Origin: Fibrobacter sp. UWR2
GTDB taxonomy: Bacteria; Fibrobacterota; Fibrobacteria; Fibrobacterales; Fibrobacteraceae
NCBI RefSeq assembly: GCF_002210285.1
Contig: NZ_MWQE01000001.1
Coordinates: forward strand, 434,001 to 498,000
Direction: 5' to 3'
DNA: 64,000 nucleotides
The notes under the pieces are model-generated. The model was not told the origin of the DNA. It did not search any database and was given only the letters and a program-made list of their open reading frames with translations. Position numbers and translations under genes: made by a program. Of this stretch, positions 42,227 to 50,607 are shown piece by piece (positions within the stretch are counted from its first letter, which is position 1; each line of letters begins with the position of its first letter).

Positions 42227-42577
42227 TTAGGCAGCCTTCACGACTTCGACGACCTTGGCGAATGCTTCAGGATCGGCGACGGCCATATCAGCAAGAACCT
42301 TGCGGTTCATCTGGATACCGGCCTTGGAAAGCTTGTAAATGAACTGGCTGTAGCTGATGCCGTGTTCACGGACGGCGGCATTGAGGCGGACGATCCACAG
42401 GGAGCGGAACGTGCCCTTCTTGTCACGGCGGTGAGCATAGGCATACTGACCAGCATGGGCGACTGCGTCGATGGCAAGGCGAAGGTTCGACTTGCGACGG
42501 CCGTAGAAGCCCTTGGCGGCCTTGAGGATTTTTTTGCGGCGTTCGCGGGAAGGAACTCTGGTTTTAGCGCGTGGCAT
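42227..42577 (-). CDS. rplT: 50S ribosomal protein L20
   Basis: The 116 residues are typical of L20: [47 protein letters not shown]-like segment and [15 protein letters not shown]. It binds 23S rRNA early in assembly and usually represses its own operon. Last gene of infC-rpmI-rplT, 11 bp after rpmI. Confidence 0.98.
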   Translation of the reverse strand: MPRAKTRVPSRERRKKILKAAKGFYGRRKSNLRLAIDAVAHAGQYAYAHRRDKKGTFRSLWIVRLNAAVREHGISYSQFIYKLSKAGIQMNRKVLADMAVADPEAFAKVVEVVKAA

Positions 42578-42588
42578 TCTTACTCTCC

Positions 42589-42786
42589 TTATGCTACTAC
42601 AAGCAGACGCTTGACGTGATAGGTGTCGACCTTCTTGACGAGAGCGCCCTTACGAAGGTTGCGCTTACGCTTGGTGGTCATCTTGGCTTGAATGTGGCGC
42701 ATACCAGCGCGCTTGAACTTGACATGGCCGGAACCAGTCAGGCGGAAGCGCTTCTTAGCACCGCTGTGTGTTTTCATTTTAGGCAT
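42589..42786 (-). CDS. rpmI: 50S ribosomal protein L35
   Basis: The 65 residues match L35: [23 protein letters not shown] and [12 protein letters not shown]. Small basic protein of the large subunit, between infC and rplT in the conserved order. Confidence 0.98.
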   Translation of the reverse strand: MPKMKTHSGAKKRFRLTGSGHVKFKRAGMRHIQAKMTTKRKRNLRKGALVKKVDTYHVKRLLVVA

Positions 42787-42807
42787 TTTTACCTCGTTAG
42801 GTTAATG

Positions 42808-43425
42808 TTAAGCCTCACCTGCTGCCATGGGCTCGGTTGCGGGCTTCGGTGCCTGGTCCTGCTTTTTGGCAGAACCTGCACCACGTTTAGGACCGTAGAT
42901 AGAAAGCATAGTGTTGCCTTCGACCCTAGAGTCCATTTCCAAATCGCCAAACGGAGCCAAGTCTTCCTTGGCGCGTTCCATCAGGCGCTTGCCGTAGTCC
43001 ATGTGCGCCATCTCGCGCCCACGGAACTGCATGATAAGCTTCACCTTCATACCGTCCTGCAAGAACTCGCCGGCCTGCTTGATCCTGTACTGGTAGTCGT
43101 TCTCGGCAGTCTTCGGGTGCATCTTGATTTCTTTCAGCTTCACCACGTGCTGCTTGGCCTTGGCGGCCTTGGCCTTCTTGACCTGCTCGAACTTGTACTT
43201 GCCGTAGTTGATGATGCGGCATACAGGCGGTTTTGCATTCGGAGACACTTCCACCAGGTCCAGTCCGGCGTCCTTTGCCATCTGCAATGCCTTGCTCGTC
43301 TCGATAATAATGGCCTCGCCATCTTCCTTCACGAGACGAATCGGGGAGATATGGATATCTTCGTTGGTACGGGTCCCATCGCTGGGACGGTTGGGCATGC
43401 GACGATCGCGCGGATTAGGGAACAA
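42808..43425 (-). CDS. infC: Translation initiation factor IF-3, TTG start
   Basis: IF-3 keeps 30S subunits free and checks start codons. The N-domain (about 25-95) has LVEVSPNAKPPVCRIINYGKYKFEQ and the C-domain (about 100-185) has EIKMHPKTAENDYQYRIKQ and GREMAHMDYGKRL. The start assigned is TTG, 5 nt after AAGGAG; the first ATG is nine codons inside. Rare start codons are the known basis of infC autoregulation in E. coli (AUU there). A tail of about 20 residues after the C-domain is Ala/Lys/Pro-rich. First gene of the operon; TAAATTTT lies about 35 nt upstream (43460-43467). Confidence 0.95.
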   Translation of the reverse strand: MFPNPRDRRMPNRPSDGTRTNEDIHISPIRLVKEDGEAIIIETSKALQMAKDAGLDLVEVSPNAKPPVCRIINYGKYKFEQVKKAKAAKAKQHVVKLKEIKMHPKTAENDYQYRIKQAGEFLQDGMKVKLIMQFRGREMAHMDYGKRLMERAKEDLAPFGDLEMDSRVEGNTMLSIYGPKRGAGSAKKQDQAPKPATEPMAAGEA

Positions 43426-43459
43426 GTATACTCCTTGGGTATGATTGTTAATGTGGGCG

Positions 43460-43467
43460 AAAATTTA
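43460..43467 (-). promoter_or_regulatory. -7-like element TAAATTTT of infC
   Basis: A TAnnTTT-type element 34 nt before the infC start, which leaves room for the AAGGAG ribosome site. Confidence 0.45.
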
Positions 43468-43531
43468 GCAAGTTTTAAAAAATTTTCCAATAGTTTTCGC
43501 CTGACCCCTTTATAAAATGGCCCTTTTTTAG

Positions 43532-43539
43532 TACATTTG
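43532..43539 (+). promoter_or_regulatory. -7-like element TACATTTG of tRNA-Gly
   Basis: A full TAnnTTTG match ending exactly 9 nt before the tRNA, the same spacing as for tRNA-Ser. Confidence 0.65.
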
Positions 43540-43548
43540 GGCTAAATT

Positions 43549-43620
43549 GCGGCGGTAGCTCAATGGTAGAGCCTTAGCCTTCCAAGCTAATGGTTGCCGG
43601 TTCGATCCCGGTCCGCCGCT
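43549..43620 (+). tRNA. tRNA-Gly (anticodon TCC)
   Basis: Acceptor GCGGCGG / CCGCCGC, anticodon arm TTAGC-CTTCCAA-GCTAA and a T arm with GGTTCGATCCC give a normal 72-nt class I tRNA. The discriminator is T, as usual for tRNA-Gly. CCA is not encoded. Confidence 0.95.
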
Positions 43621-43623
43621 CTA

Positions 43624-43650
43624 GGACCCCTCTCAGAGGGGTCCTTTTTT
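43624..43650 (+). terminator. Terminator of tRNA-Gly
   Basis: GGACCCCTCTCAGAGGGGTCC hairpin immediately followed by TTTTTTT. Confidence 0.92.
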
Positions 43651-43684
43651 TGCATTTACTTCTCAAAGAGGGCTCTTTTTACAA

Positions 43685-44515
43685 CTAATTACCTTTAAGA
43701 ATTTGTATTACTCCCCTATTATGAGGGGTGTTTACTTCCTTCGAGTCCCTGCTCATCGTATCTCGATTGTCATTTTCAAATATTACGGCTCTTAGAGTTT
43801 TATTTTCACGCCCAACGACGCAAGAGCATCTCTGATGTTTTTTCACCTCTTCCTGGGGTGGCATTTTAAGTTCCACCGCATCAAACATGTCTTGGGATAA
43901 TTTTGTCAAATCACCAAAATTCGAACCAATCTCACCCGACACAGCAAAGCTAAAATAAGTAAAACCGAATTTTTTTGCAGCCTGCACCAAGGGCCTGTAA
44001 GAACGAATTTTTTGGAGAAAAACATCTCTATCTTCCTCCGACTCCACACCGAGCAAAACATCATTCGTATCGGCACGGTATTCGCCCTGCTTGCGGAATT
44101 CAACCAGATTCCAAGCAACTTCATCAAGTGCAGACAAAGGAGCAACAACGCCACCTTTTCCACGATACTTAAAACTTTTTTTCGGCGGAGGATTTTTTCC
44201 GCCTTCGCCAAGGCCTACGGCCGTATACATCTTATGGCTCTTATCGGTAATTACGGTATCGAGCGTTCCATTCTTTTCGGAGTACAGCGCCCACATGATG
44301 CGGCCAGGGTCGTCCTCGCTTTCGCGATGGAGCGTCACGTAACGGGTTCCATACTGGTCGGTCATCGTCGTATAGAAAATATTGGGAGAAAAACCGCCCT
44401 TGGCACCGATGAACATAAAATCCTTCGTAATCACTACAGACAGATCAAGGGTATGGCAATCCGCCCAAGAAAGAACCGAGCAGGCCAAAGTCAAAAACAA
44501 CGCCCAGAATTTCAT
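43685..44515 (-). CDS. Secreted protein of unknown function
   Basis: The start is the ATG of MKFWALFLTL, 10 nt behind GAAGGAAG; it gives a normal signal peptide with cleavage near residue 19 (LSWADCH). The 276-residue mature part mixes beta segments and helices, with YRADTNDVLLGVESEEDRDVFLQKIRSYRP (split here: residues about 150-180) as its most regular region. Three Cys are present. I recognise no family. Base use is more AT-rich than in the neighbours, which could point to a recent arrival. Confidence 0.75.
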   Translation of the reverse strand: MKFWALFLTLACSVLSWADCHTLDLSVVITKDFMFIGAKGGFSPNIFYTTMTDQYGTRYVTLHRESEDDPGRIMWALYSEKNGTLDTVITDKSHKMYTAVGLGEGGKNPPPKKSFKYRGKGGVVAPLSALDEVAWNLVEFRKQGEYRADTNDVLLGVESEEDRDVFLQKIRSYRPLVQAAKKFGFTYFSFAVSGEIGSNFGDLTKLSQDMFDAVELKMPPQEEVKKHQRCSCVVGRENKTLRAVIFENDNRDTMSRDSKEVNTPHNRGVIQILKGN

Positions 44516-44736
44516 GATTTCATCTTCCTTCAACGCAATATTAAACGAGAAATTCCTCGTTACAAGATAAAAAAATGCGGACGAACATTCCCTACTTTGC
44601 AACGATTTTTAAAATCCTCTTTATTAAGGCAACTAACAAGGAGCTAGATTCGTACAAATAATGTTTTTTTTCGTGTTTTTTGTCACCTGTGCGAAGCCTA
44701 TATAATTGTTTACACTCGTTTTTGCGACTCTTAATT
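44516..44736. other. Divergent intergenic region, no gene seen
   Basis: This AT-rich stretch separates the unknown secreted protein (minus) from the GH9 gene (plus). It holds the ribosome site of the former and TTGTTTAC (44706-44713), a loose upstream box for the latter. No RNA gene or ORF with support was found. Confidence 0.4.
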
Positions 44737-44744
44737 TAAATTTG
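44737..44744 (+). promoter_or_regulatory. -7-like element TAAATTTG of the GH9 gene
   Basis: A full TAnnTTTG match with 5 nt to the ATG and no ribosome site: a leaderless GH9-protease mRNA is predicted. Confidence 0.6.
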
Positions 44745-44749
44745 GGAAT

Positions 44750-46918
44750 ATGAAGAAGAACCCTTTTATCAAGAAATTCCCCGCCATGGCCGTTCTCGGT
44801 GCCGTGGCTTTCTCTGTACCCTCCTTTGCTGAGAACGTCTTCTATTTCAACGAGGCGGGTTACGATTCTGATCAGCCTATTTCCATCGTGGTCCGCAGCA
44901 CCGACAACCTCGAAGGGGCCTCGTGGACCCTCTGGTATGATCCGGATGGCGACATGACTGGGGCTTCCGTTGCTTCTGGCAAGTTCGACAAGGGCGAAGA
45001 TCCGGACAATTGGGCTAAGAGCGGTAAGTACTACACCATTAAACTGGCGGACAAGCCTGCGTATTCGGGCAGCTTCCATGTGGAGGTGACTGCGGGTAGC
45101 CCGTCGAGCTCGCAGAAGTTCTTTATCGGCGACAAGGCTCTCGCGCAAAAGACGCTCGGTATGGTTCTCGACTATTTCTACGATGACCGTGCGGTGAACG
45201 AAAATATCGTGAGGGAAGACAAGAACTTGCCTGTGTACGGGAGCGGTGCCACGCGTGATGTCCACGGCGGCTGGTACGATGCCAGCGGCGACGTGAGCAA
45301 GTACCTTTCGCACCTTTCCTATGCGAACTACCTGAACCCGCAGCAGATTCCGCTGACGGTGTGGGCGCTTGCCTTTACGGCGGAACGTATTCCGACTCTG
45401 CTCAGTTCTACCTCTAGCAAGGCGAAAACCTCTGCTGAAGCAGCCTATGGTGCGGATTTCCTGGTGCGCATGCTCGACGACCAGGGATTCTTCTACATGA
45501 CGGTGTTCGACAAGTGGGGTAACCCGATGGACAGGCGCGAACTCTGCGCGTTCAAGGGTTCCGACGGCATAAAGAGTGCCGATTACCAGACTGCATTCCG
45601 TGAAGGCGGTGGCATGGCGATTGCAGGCCTTGCGCGTGTGTCGAAACTCGGTGCGAAGGGAGACTACACCAGCGAACAGTATCTTGCCGCAGCCGAGAAG
45701 GCATTCGCTCACTTGTCCGAAAAGCAGGGTATCGGTAAGTCCTGTGCCTATTGCGACGATGGCAAGGAGAATATCATCGACGACTATACGGCTCTCCTTG
45801 CGGCGACTGAACTTTATGTGGCAACAGGGAAAAGGGATTACCGCATGGCAGCCCGTGACCGCGCTCAGAACCTTTCTAACCGCTTGAGCAGAGATGGCTA
45901 TTTCTGGAGCGACGACGCGAAGACGCGCCCGTTCTGGCATGCGAGCGATGCGGGGCTTCCGCTGGTAGCTCTAGTCCGTTTCGCGGAAATTGAATCCGCG
46001 GTTAAAATGGCCGACGATAACAATGATCTAGATATCTGGGGATGCCCGGACTGCCTTAGTTGCGCTTGCCACAATATGCTTTTGATGGATGTCCTTAATG
46101 CTATTGAAAGGCATTACAACTGGTTGGTTTCTATTACGAACAAGGTTGAAAATCCGTTCGGCTATGCCCGCCAGACATACAAGACGAACAACGCTATCAA
46201 GGATGGCTTCTTTATTCCGCACGACAACGAGAGTGACTACTGGTGGCAGGGTGAGGACGCTCGTATTGCAAGCCTTGCCGCGGCTGCGGTATATGCCGAC
46301 CGTGCTTTGAATGGGACTGTCGCTGATAGCGTGCAAAAATATGCTGCCGACCAGCTTGACTGGATTCTGGGTAAGAACCCGTATGCAACATGCATGATGA
46401 ACGGTATTGGTAAGAAAAATCCTGAGGTGTACAACGGTCAGTCCGAGTACGATGCAACGCTCAAGGGCGGTATCGCGAACGGCATTACGGGCAAGAATAC
46501 GGATGGCTCGGGGATTGCCTGGGACGACGACGGCGTTGCCTATGTGGGATTCTCTTCTTTGGAACCTTGGAACAACTGGCGTTGGATTGAACAGTGGCTT
46601 CCGCATAGCACCTGGTATCTGATGGCGCTTGCGACCCGCTACGACGAGAAGGCGGAAAAGATTCAGTTGCCCGTATCCATCAAGCGTACAGTTGCTGTTT
46701 CGACAGGCTTTGATGTGAAACTTGCTGGCCGTACACTTACGGTGAATGCGGCGAACGCGAAGTCGGCGGCTGTTACTGTAGTTGGGCTTGACGGTGCGAA
46801 GGTGACATCGGGTGCGCTCGTTGCCGGCTATGCTACGGTGGATCTTTCCTCGGTGAAGAGCGGCGCCTACCTAGTGAAGGTTGACGGCTTCGGCGCGAAG
46901 AAGGTGCTTGTCCGCTAG
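44750..46918 (+). CDS. Family 9 glycoside hydrolase (cellulase-like), secreted
   Basis: The 722-residue protein has a signal peptide (cleavage near 27), an Ig-like CelD-type N-domain (about 28-130) and a GH9 (alpha/alpha)6 domain (about 140-625) with HGGWYDASGDVSKY, the metal/catalytic Asp loop of GH9. The usual C-terminal catalytic motif (NE-x-A-x-x-WN) is not visible; GFSSLEPWNNWRWIEQW occupies that region, so its Glu residues are the candidates. The last 75 residues (GRTLTVNAAN...GAYLVKVDGFGAKKVLVR, about 650-722) resemble a type IX sorting tail. It likely cuts beta-1,4-glucan outside the cell; specificity is uncertain. The M6 protease gene follows after 25 bp. Confidence 0.9.
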   Translation: MKKNPFIKKFPAMAVLGAVAFSVPSFAENVFYFNEAGYDSDQPISIVVRSTDNLEGASWTLWYDPDGDMTGASVASGKFDKGEDPDNWAKSGKYYTIKLADKPAYSGSFHVEVTAGSPSSSQKFFIGDKALAQKTLGMVLDYFYDDRAVNENIVREDKNLPVYGSGATRDVHGGWYDASGDVSKYLSHLSYANYLNPQQIPLTVWALAFTAERIPTLLSSTSSKAKTSAEAAYGADFLVRMLDDQGFFYMTVFDKWGNPMDRRELCAFKGSDGIKSADYQTAFREGGGMAIAGLARVSKLGAKGDYTSEQYLAAAEKAFAHLSEKQGIGKSCAYCDDGKENIIDDYTALLAATELYVATGKRDYRMAARDRAQNLSNRLSRDGYFWSDDAKTRPFWHASDAGLPLVALVRFAEIESAVKMADDNNDLDIWGCPDCLSCACHNMLLMDVLNAIERHYNWLVSITNKVENPFGYARQTYKTNNAIKDGFFIPHDNESDYWWQGEDARIASLAAAAVYADRALNGTVADSVQKYAADQLDWILGKNPYATCMMNGIGKKNPEVYNGQSEYDATLKGGIANGITGKNTDGSGIAWDDDGVAYVGFSSLEPWNNWRWIEQWLPHSTWYLMALATRYDEKAEKIQLPVSIKRTVAVSTGFDVKLAGRTLTVNAANAKSAAVTVVGLDGAKVTSGALVAGYATVDLSSVKSGAYLVKVDGFGAKKVLVR

Positions 46919-46943
46919 CAGGACGTGCAATAGGATGTGCTTG

Positions 46944-48971
46944 ATGGGTAGATTTCGCTTGACTGCCGGAATGGCTGCTTTGTGCGTGCTATTGCCGGCG
47001 GCGGTGCTTGCGTCCCCGCTTGATCCTAGTGAACGCCGAGTTGTCATCAACGACGGCGATTCGCTTACGCTCCAGGACCTGGGCGACGAATACTACAGTG
47101 TCACGCGTACGGAGGACGGTTACCTCGTGGTTACCGACGAAAGGAATGTCTTCTACTACGCCGACGAAAATGGCAAGCCCTCGAAATACAAGGCTCGAAA
47201 TTCTCATAAGCGCAGGAGTGCCGAAAGGGCTTTCTTGAACGGGCTCAACCGTGAAAAGGCTTTCAAGGCACACCGGTTGAATACGCCGAATCGTTTCGAA
47301 ATTCCGGATGCGGAACGTAAGGAGGCTCGGGCAGCCTGGATACCTAAAGTGCTCCCGAAGTCGCACCATTCCAAAGGGAAACTGCGTTTCCCCGTTATCC
47401 TTGTGGCAGGGGAGGCTGACGGTAGGGAAAATCTCGATTCTGCGGGCATGTACGCGCGCCTGAGCGCAAAAAACTACAATGAGGATGGTTATCTGGGTTC
47501 TGCCAGGGATTACTTTGCCGACCAGTCGTCCGGTGCGTTTGTCCCGACCTTTGATGTATTCCTGGTAAGCGAGAGCGAACCGTTTATCGGATATATCGGG
47601 AACGAGGCGACCCTCATGAAAAGGGCTGTTATTTCAATGCTCGAAAAATATCCGTCGTTTGACGCGTCGCTATACGATCGTGACAACGATGGCGAAATCG
47701 ATGCGTTCGGCGTGATGTATGCAGGGGACCGTTACAAGAGTGGTACAAAGCACCTGGGCGGATTCCAGACGACACTCAAAAAATACAAGTCGACGGTGGA
47801 AACGGCGGATGGAAAGATTTTCAATACCTGCTTTATCATCGATCAGGGCCCTAGCCATGTCGTGCAGTTGATTCACGAGTTCAGCCATACGATGGGCCTC
47901 AAGGACCACTACTGCGTGCGTTCTAGCGGTTGCTCGGCGAGCTATGCCGACAGCATCTACCAGGCCCCGGGGGCGCATGCTTGGGACGTGATGGCGACTG
48001 GCATGTACAGCGGTAGTTATCGCAAACCGCCCAACTACAATGCGTTCGAGAGGAATTTCATGGGGTGGCTCGATTATACAACGCTTGAGATTGATTCCCA
48101 AGTGAAAGCTGTTCCTCCGCTTGGCACGAATAATTTTGCATACTACGTGAGCGTAAACGATAACGAATGGTATGTTTTCGAGAACCGTCGGCAGGATAAG
48201 TGGGATGGCGGTCTTCCGAATCATGGCATGCTCGTATGGCATATCGACTATAACTCCTCGGCATGGGTGAAGGACACGCTGAACGACAACCCGAAACACC
48301 AACGTGTAGACATTATCGAGGCGGGAGACGTGAGAGTGCTTTCGCAAACAGGCGGCTACATGAGCCAGGGTGGCGGCACAAGGCAGAAGGACGACCCGTT
48401 CCCCGGAAGTCAGAACGTGACGAAACTTTCACCGGTGCTTGCTTGGGACAGTTCTGTGGTGCTTGCGGGCCTCTTCAATATTACTGAGTCCGATACGAAT
48501 GTTTGCTTTGCCCTCGATTCGAATGTCGCCGTGACTGAATGCAAGTTCGTTATGTCTTCGTCAAGCAGCGTGGCTAGTTCCAGCAGTACGGCTAGCTCCA
48601 GTAGTGCGGAGCCCGAGTCGTGTTCGAGCGCGGAATCCTCTTCCAGCGTCACACCGCCGTCAAGCTCTAGCTCGACAAGTGTGTCTACTAGCAGTTCTAT
48701 GTCTGAGTCCAGTTCCTCGACGACAATCGTGAATCATGTTCCGGCAGGTGCAGAAATCCGCGTTGCTCTTGTTGGCCGCACGCTTGAAATTTACGCTCCC
48801 GAAATGGGTGCGAAGGTTGTCCGCATTTTCGACATGCAGGGCAATCTGCTCGCGTCCTCCTCGTTTGCAGGGGCATTGTACCGCATCGGACTTGAAGGCC
48901 TTGCCCGCGGAACGCCGCTTGTAGTGCGCCTGGAATCGCACAATCGCGCGAAGAACTTCATTCTCCGCTGA
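46944..48971 (+). CDS. Secreted M6-family metalloprotease
   Basis: The start is the ATG of MGRFRLTAGM, 8 nt behind AGGA, giving a signal peptide ending near ASPLDP. The 675 residues include a pro-region (about 25-150), and an M6/immune-inhibitor-A-like catalytic domain (about 155-480) with zinc motif HEFSHTMGLKDHY and GAHAWDVMATGMYSG. A Ser-rich linker (about 540-600) leads to a sorting-like tail homologous to that of the GH9 protein (LVGRTLEIYAPEMG ... KNFILR). Co-directional with the GH9 gene, 25 bp apart. It may mature or shed surface enzymes (inference). Confidence 0.9.
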   Translation: MGRFRLTAGMAALCVLLPAAVLASPLDPSERRVVINDGDSLTLQDLGDEYYSVTRTEDGYLVVTDERNVFYYADENGKPSKYKARNSHKRRSAERAFLNGLNREKAFKAHRLNTPNRFEIPDAERKEARAAWIPKVLPKSHHSKGKLRFPVILVAGEADGRENLDSAGMYARLSAKNYNEDGYLGSARDYFADQSSGAFVPTFDVFLVSESEPFIGYIGNEATLMKRAVISMLEKYPSFDASLYDRDNDGEIDAFGVMYAGDRYKSGTKHLGGFQTTLKKYKSTVETADGKIFNTCFIIDQGPSHVVQLIHEFSHTMGLKDHYCVRSSGCSASYADSIYQAPGAHAWDVMATGMYSGSYRKPPNYNAFERNFMGWLDYTTLEIDSQVKAVPPLGTNNFAYYVSVNDNEWYVFENRRQDKWDGGLPNHGMLVWHIDYNSSAWVKDTLNDNPKHQRVDIIEAGDVRVLSQTGGYMSQGGGTRQKDDPFPGSQNVTKLSPVLAWDSSVVLAGLFNITESDTNVCFALDSNVAVTECKFVMSSSSSVASSSSTASSSSAEPESCSSAESSSSVTPPSSSSSTSVSTSSSMSESSSSTTIVNHVPAGAEIRVALVGRTLEIYAPEMGAKVVRIFDMQGNLLASSSFAGALYRIGLEGLARGTPLVVRLESHNRAKNFILR

Positions 48972-49002
48972 TCTGGCGCTGGGCTCTCGCCCGAAAAAAG
49001 TG

Positions 49003-49010
49003 TAAATTTA
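49003..49010 (+). promoter_or_regulatory. -7-like element TAAATTTA of the second M16 gene
   Basis: It lies 4 nt before the ATG with no ribosome site, again leaderless-like. Confidence 0.5.
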
Positions 49011-49014
49011 GGGC

Positions 49015-50571
49015 ATGAGCTTTTTACCGAGAAATTTTGGAAGGCTCGCCGCGGTTACCGCGGCGGTTCTTTCTTTTTGCGTTGTAACCCATGCCGAAGT
49101 GAAACTGGATGTTCACAAGGAAGTTTTGCCGAACGGCCTTACGGTGCTGTTGCACCCGAACAAGCAGGCCCCTACGGTGAGCTGCCGCCTGTTTTACGTG
49201 ACAGGCTCCGTGCACGAAGTCCCGGGCAAGTCGGGCCTGGCGCATATCCTGGAACATGAACTTTTCAAGGGCACCAACAAGGTGGGCGTTACCGACAGCA
49301 TCGCCGATGCGGCGTTCATGGTGCGTGAAGACAGCCTGCAGGCGCTTATCCGTCCGGCGAAACTTGCGGGCGATACGGCTACCGTGAAGAAGCTTACCGC
49401 CGAACACGATTCCCTCCTGAACGAACAGCGCAAGCTCTTTGTGAAGGACGAACTCTGGGGCGCATACCAGTCCGTGGGCGGTACCGGTCTCAATGCGTTT
49501 ACGACGGATTTGATGACGGCCTACATCGTGACGCTCCCGAAAGACAAGATTGAACTTTTCATGTGGCTCGAATCCGACCGCATGCAGAATGCGGTTTTGC
49601 GCGAGTTTTATTCTGAACGTGACGTGGTGCGCGAAGAACGCCGCATGCGTTACGACGACAAGCCCACGGGCCGCTTTTTCGAGACGCTCAATTCCCTGAT
49701 ATACGAAGCTTTCCCGTACCGCGTGCCGACCATCGGCTGGCCGAGCGACATCATGAATTTGACCCGCGAGATGGCCGACGAGCATTACCGCAAGTACTAC
49801 AAGCCCCGCAATGCCATCCTCGTGCTGGCGGGCGACCTGGATACGGCCTCCACGATGGAGATGGTGAAGAAGTATTTCGGGAATATTCCAGCAGGGGAGG
49901 CTTTCCCCCCGCTTACGATCCGCGACCCTGAACAGGTGGGGGAAAAGCGCTTTAAGCAAGTGCGTGCAGATGCCCCGAACCTGTATGTCCTGGTGTTCAA
50001 GACGCCCGAGGTGGGCGATACGAGCCTCTATGCGCTCGACATTGCCGAAGGCGTGCTGAACGGGCGCTCGGGAAGGCTCTACAAGCGCCTGGTGGAACAG
50101 GAAAAGCTTGCCGTGAGCGTGAGTGCCGGCAACAGCCCTAACAAGTATGTCTCGGAATTCACAGTACGTGTGAGCATGCGGCTTGGTGCCGATGCCGATA
50201 AGGTCGAGAAGATTGTCTGGGAAGAACTGGAAAAACTCAAGAACGAACCCGTAAGCGAACACGACTTCCAGAAGGTGAAGAACCACGCCTATGCGGGCCT
50301 GGTGCGCAGCTTTACCGACATGGAGAACGTGGCGACAATGCTTGCCTGGTACGAGATGTTCGGTGATTACCATATCTTCTTGAGGTGGGCTGAGATGCTC
50401 GACAAGGTCAGCGCTGCCGACGTGCAGAAGGCCGCGAAAGAGACGTTCGTGCGCGAAAAGAGCGTGGCGGGTTTCTTGCTGAAGAATGACGGTGTTGTCG
50501 CTGCGAAGGAAGAAAAGGCTTCTGCGAAAGGCGAGGCGAAAAAGGCCGCCAAGGCCCCTGCGAAAAAGTAA
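49015..50571 (+). CDS. Secreted M16 zinc peptidase
   Basis: The 518 residues start with a signal peptide (cleavage near 27, THAEVKLD). HILEH at about residue 75 (LAHILEHELFKGTNK) is the inverted zinc motif, with a downstream Glu in ERRMRYDD, and a C-domain follows (about 230-470). An insert with SIADAAFMVREDS...EQRKLFVKDEL separates the zinc motif from the rest. The tail is Ala/Lys-rich. It is a periplasmic or exported peptidase unlike the cytoplasmic copy at 40773; substrate unknown. Confidence 0.92.
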   Translation: MSFLPRNFGRLAAVTAAVLSFCVVTHAEVKLDVHKEVLPNGLTVLLHPNKQAPTVSCRLFYVTGSVHEVPGKSGLAHILEHELFKGTNKVGVTDSIADAAFMVREDSLQALIRPAKLAGDTATVKKLTAEHDSLLNEQRKLFVKDELWGAYQSVGGTGLNAFTTDLMTAYIVTLPKDKIELFMWLESDRMQNAVLREFYSERDVVREERRMRYDDKPTGRFFETLNSLIYEAFPYRVPTIGWPSDIMNLTREMADEHYRKYYKPRNAILVLAGDLDTASTMEMVKKYFGNIPAGEAFPPLTIRDPEQVGEKRFKQVRADAPNLYVLVFKTPEVGDTSLYALDIAEGVLNGRSGRLYKRLVEQEKLAVSVSAGNSPNKYVSEFTVRVSMRLGADADKVEKIVWEELEKLKNEPVSEHDFQKVKNHAYAGLVRSFTDMENVATMLAWYEMFGDYHIFLRWAEMLDKVSAADVQKAAKETFVREKSVAGFLLKNDGVVAAKEEKASAKGEAKKAAKAPAKK

Positions 50572-50607
50572 CTCTGAATTTCCTGCGAAGGCGTTTTGCC
50601 TGCGCCA

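Noticed and set aside
44633-45940. A 435-codon minus-strand open frame
   Set aside because: Antisense to the GH9 gene and without recognisable motifs.
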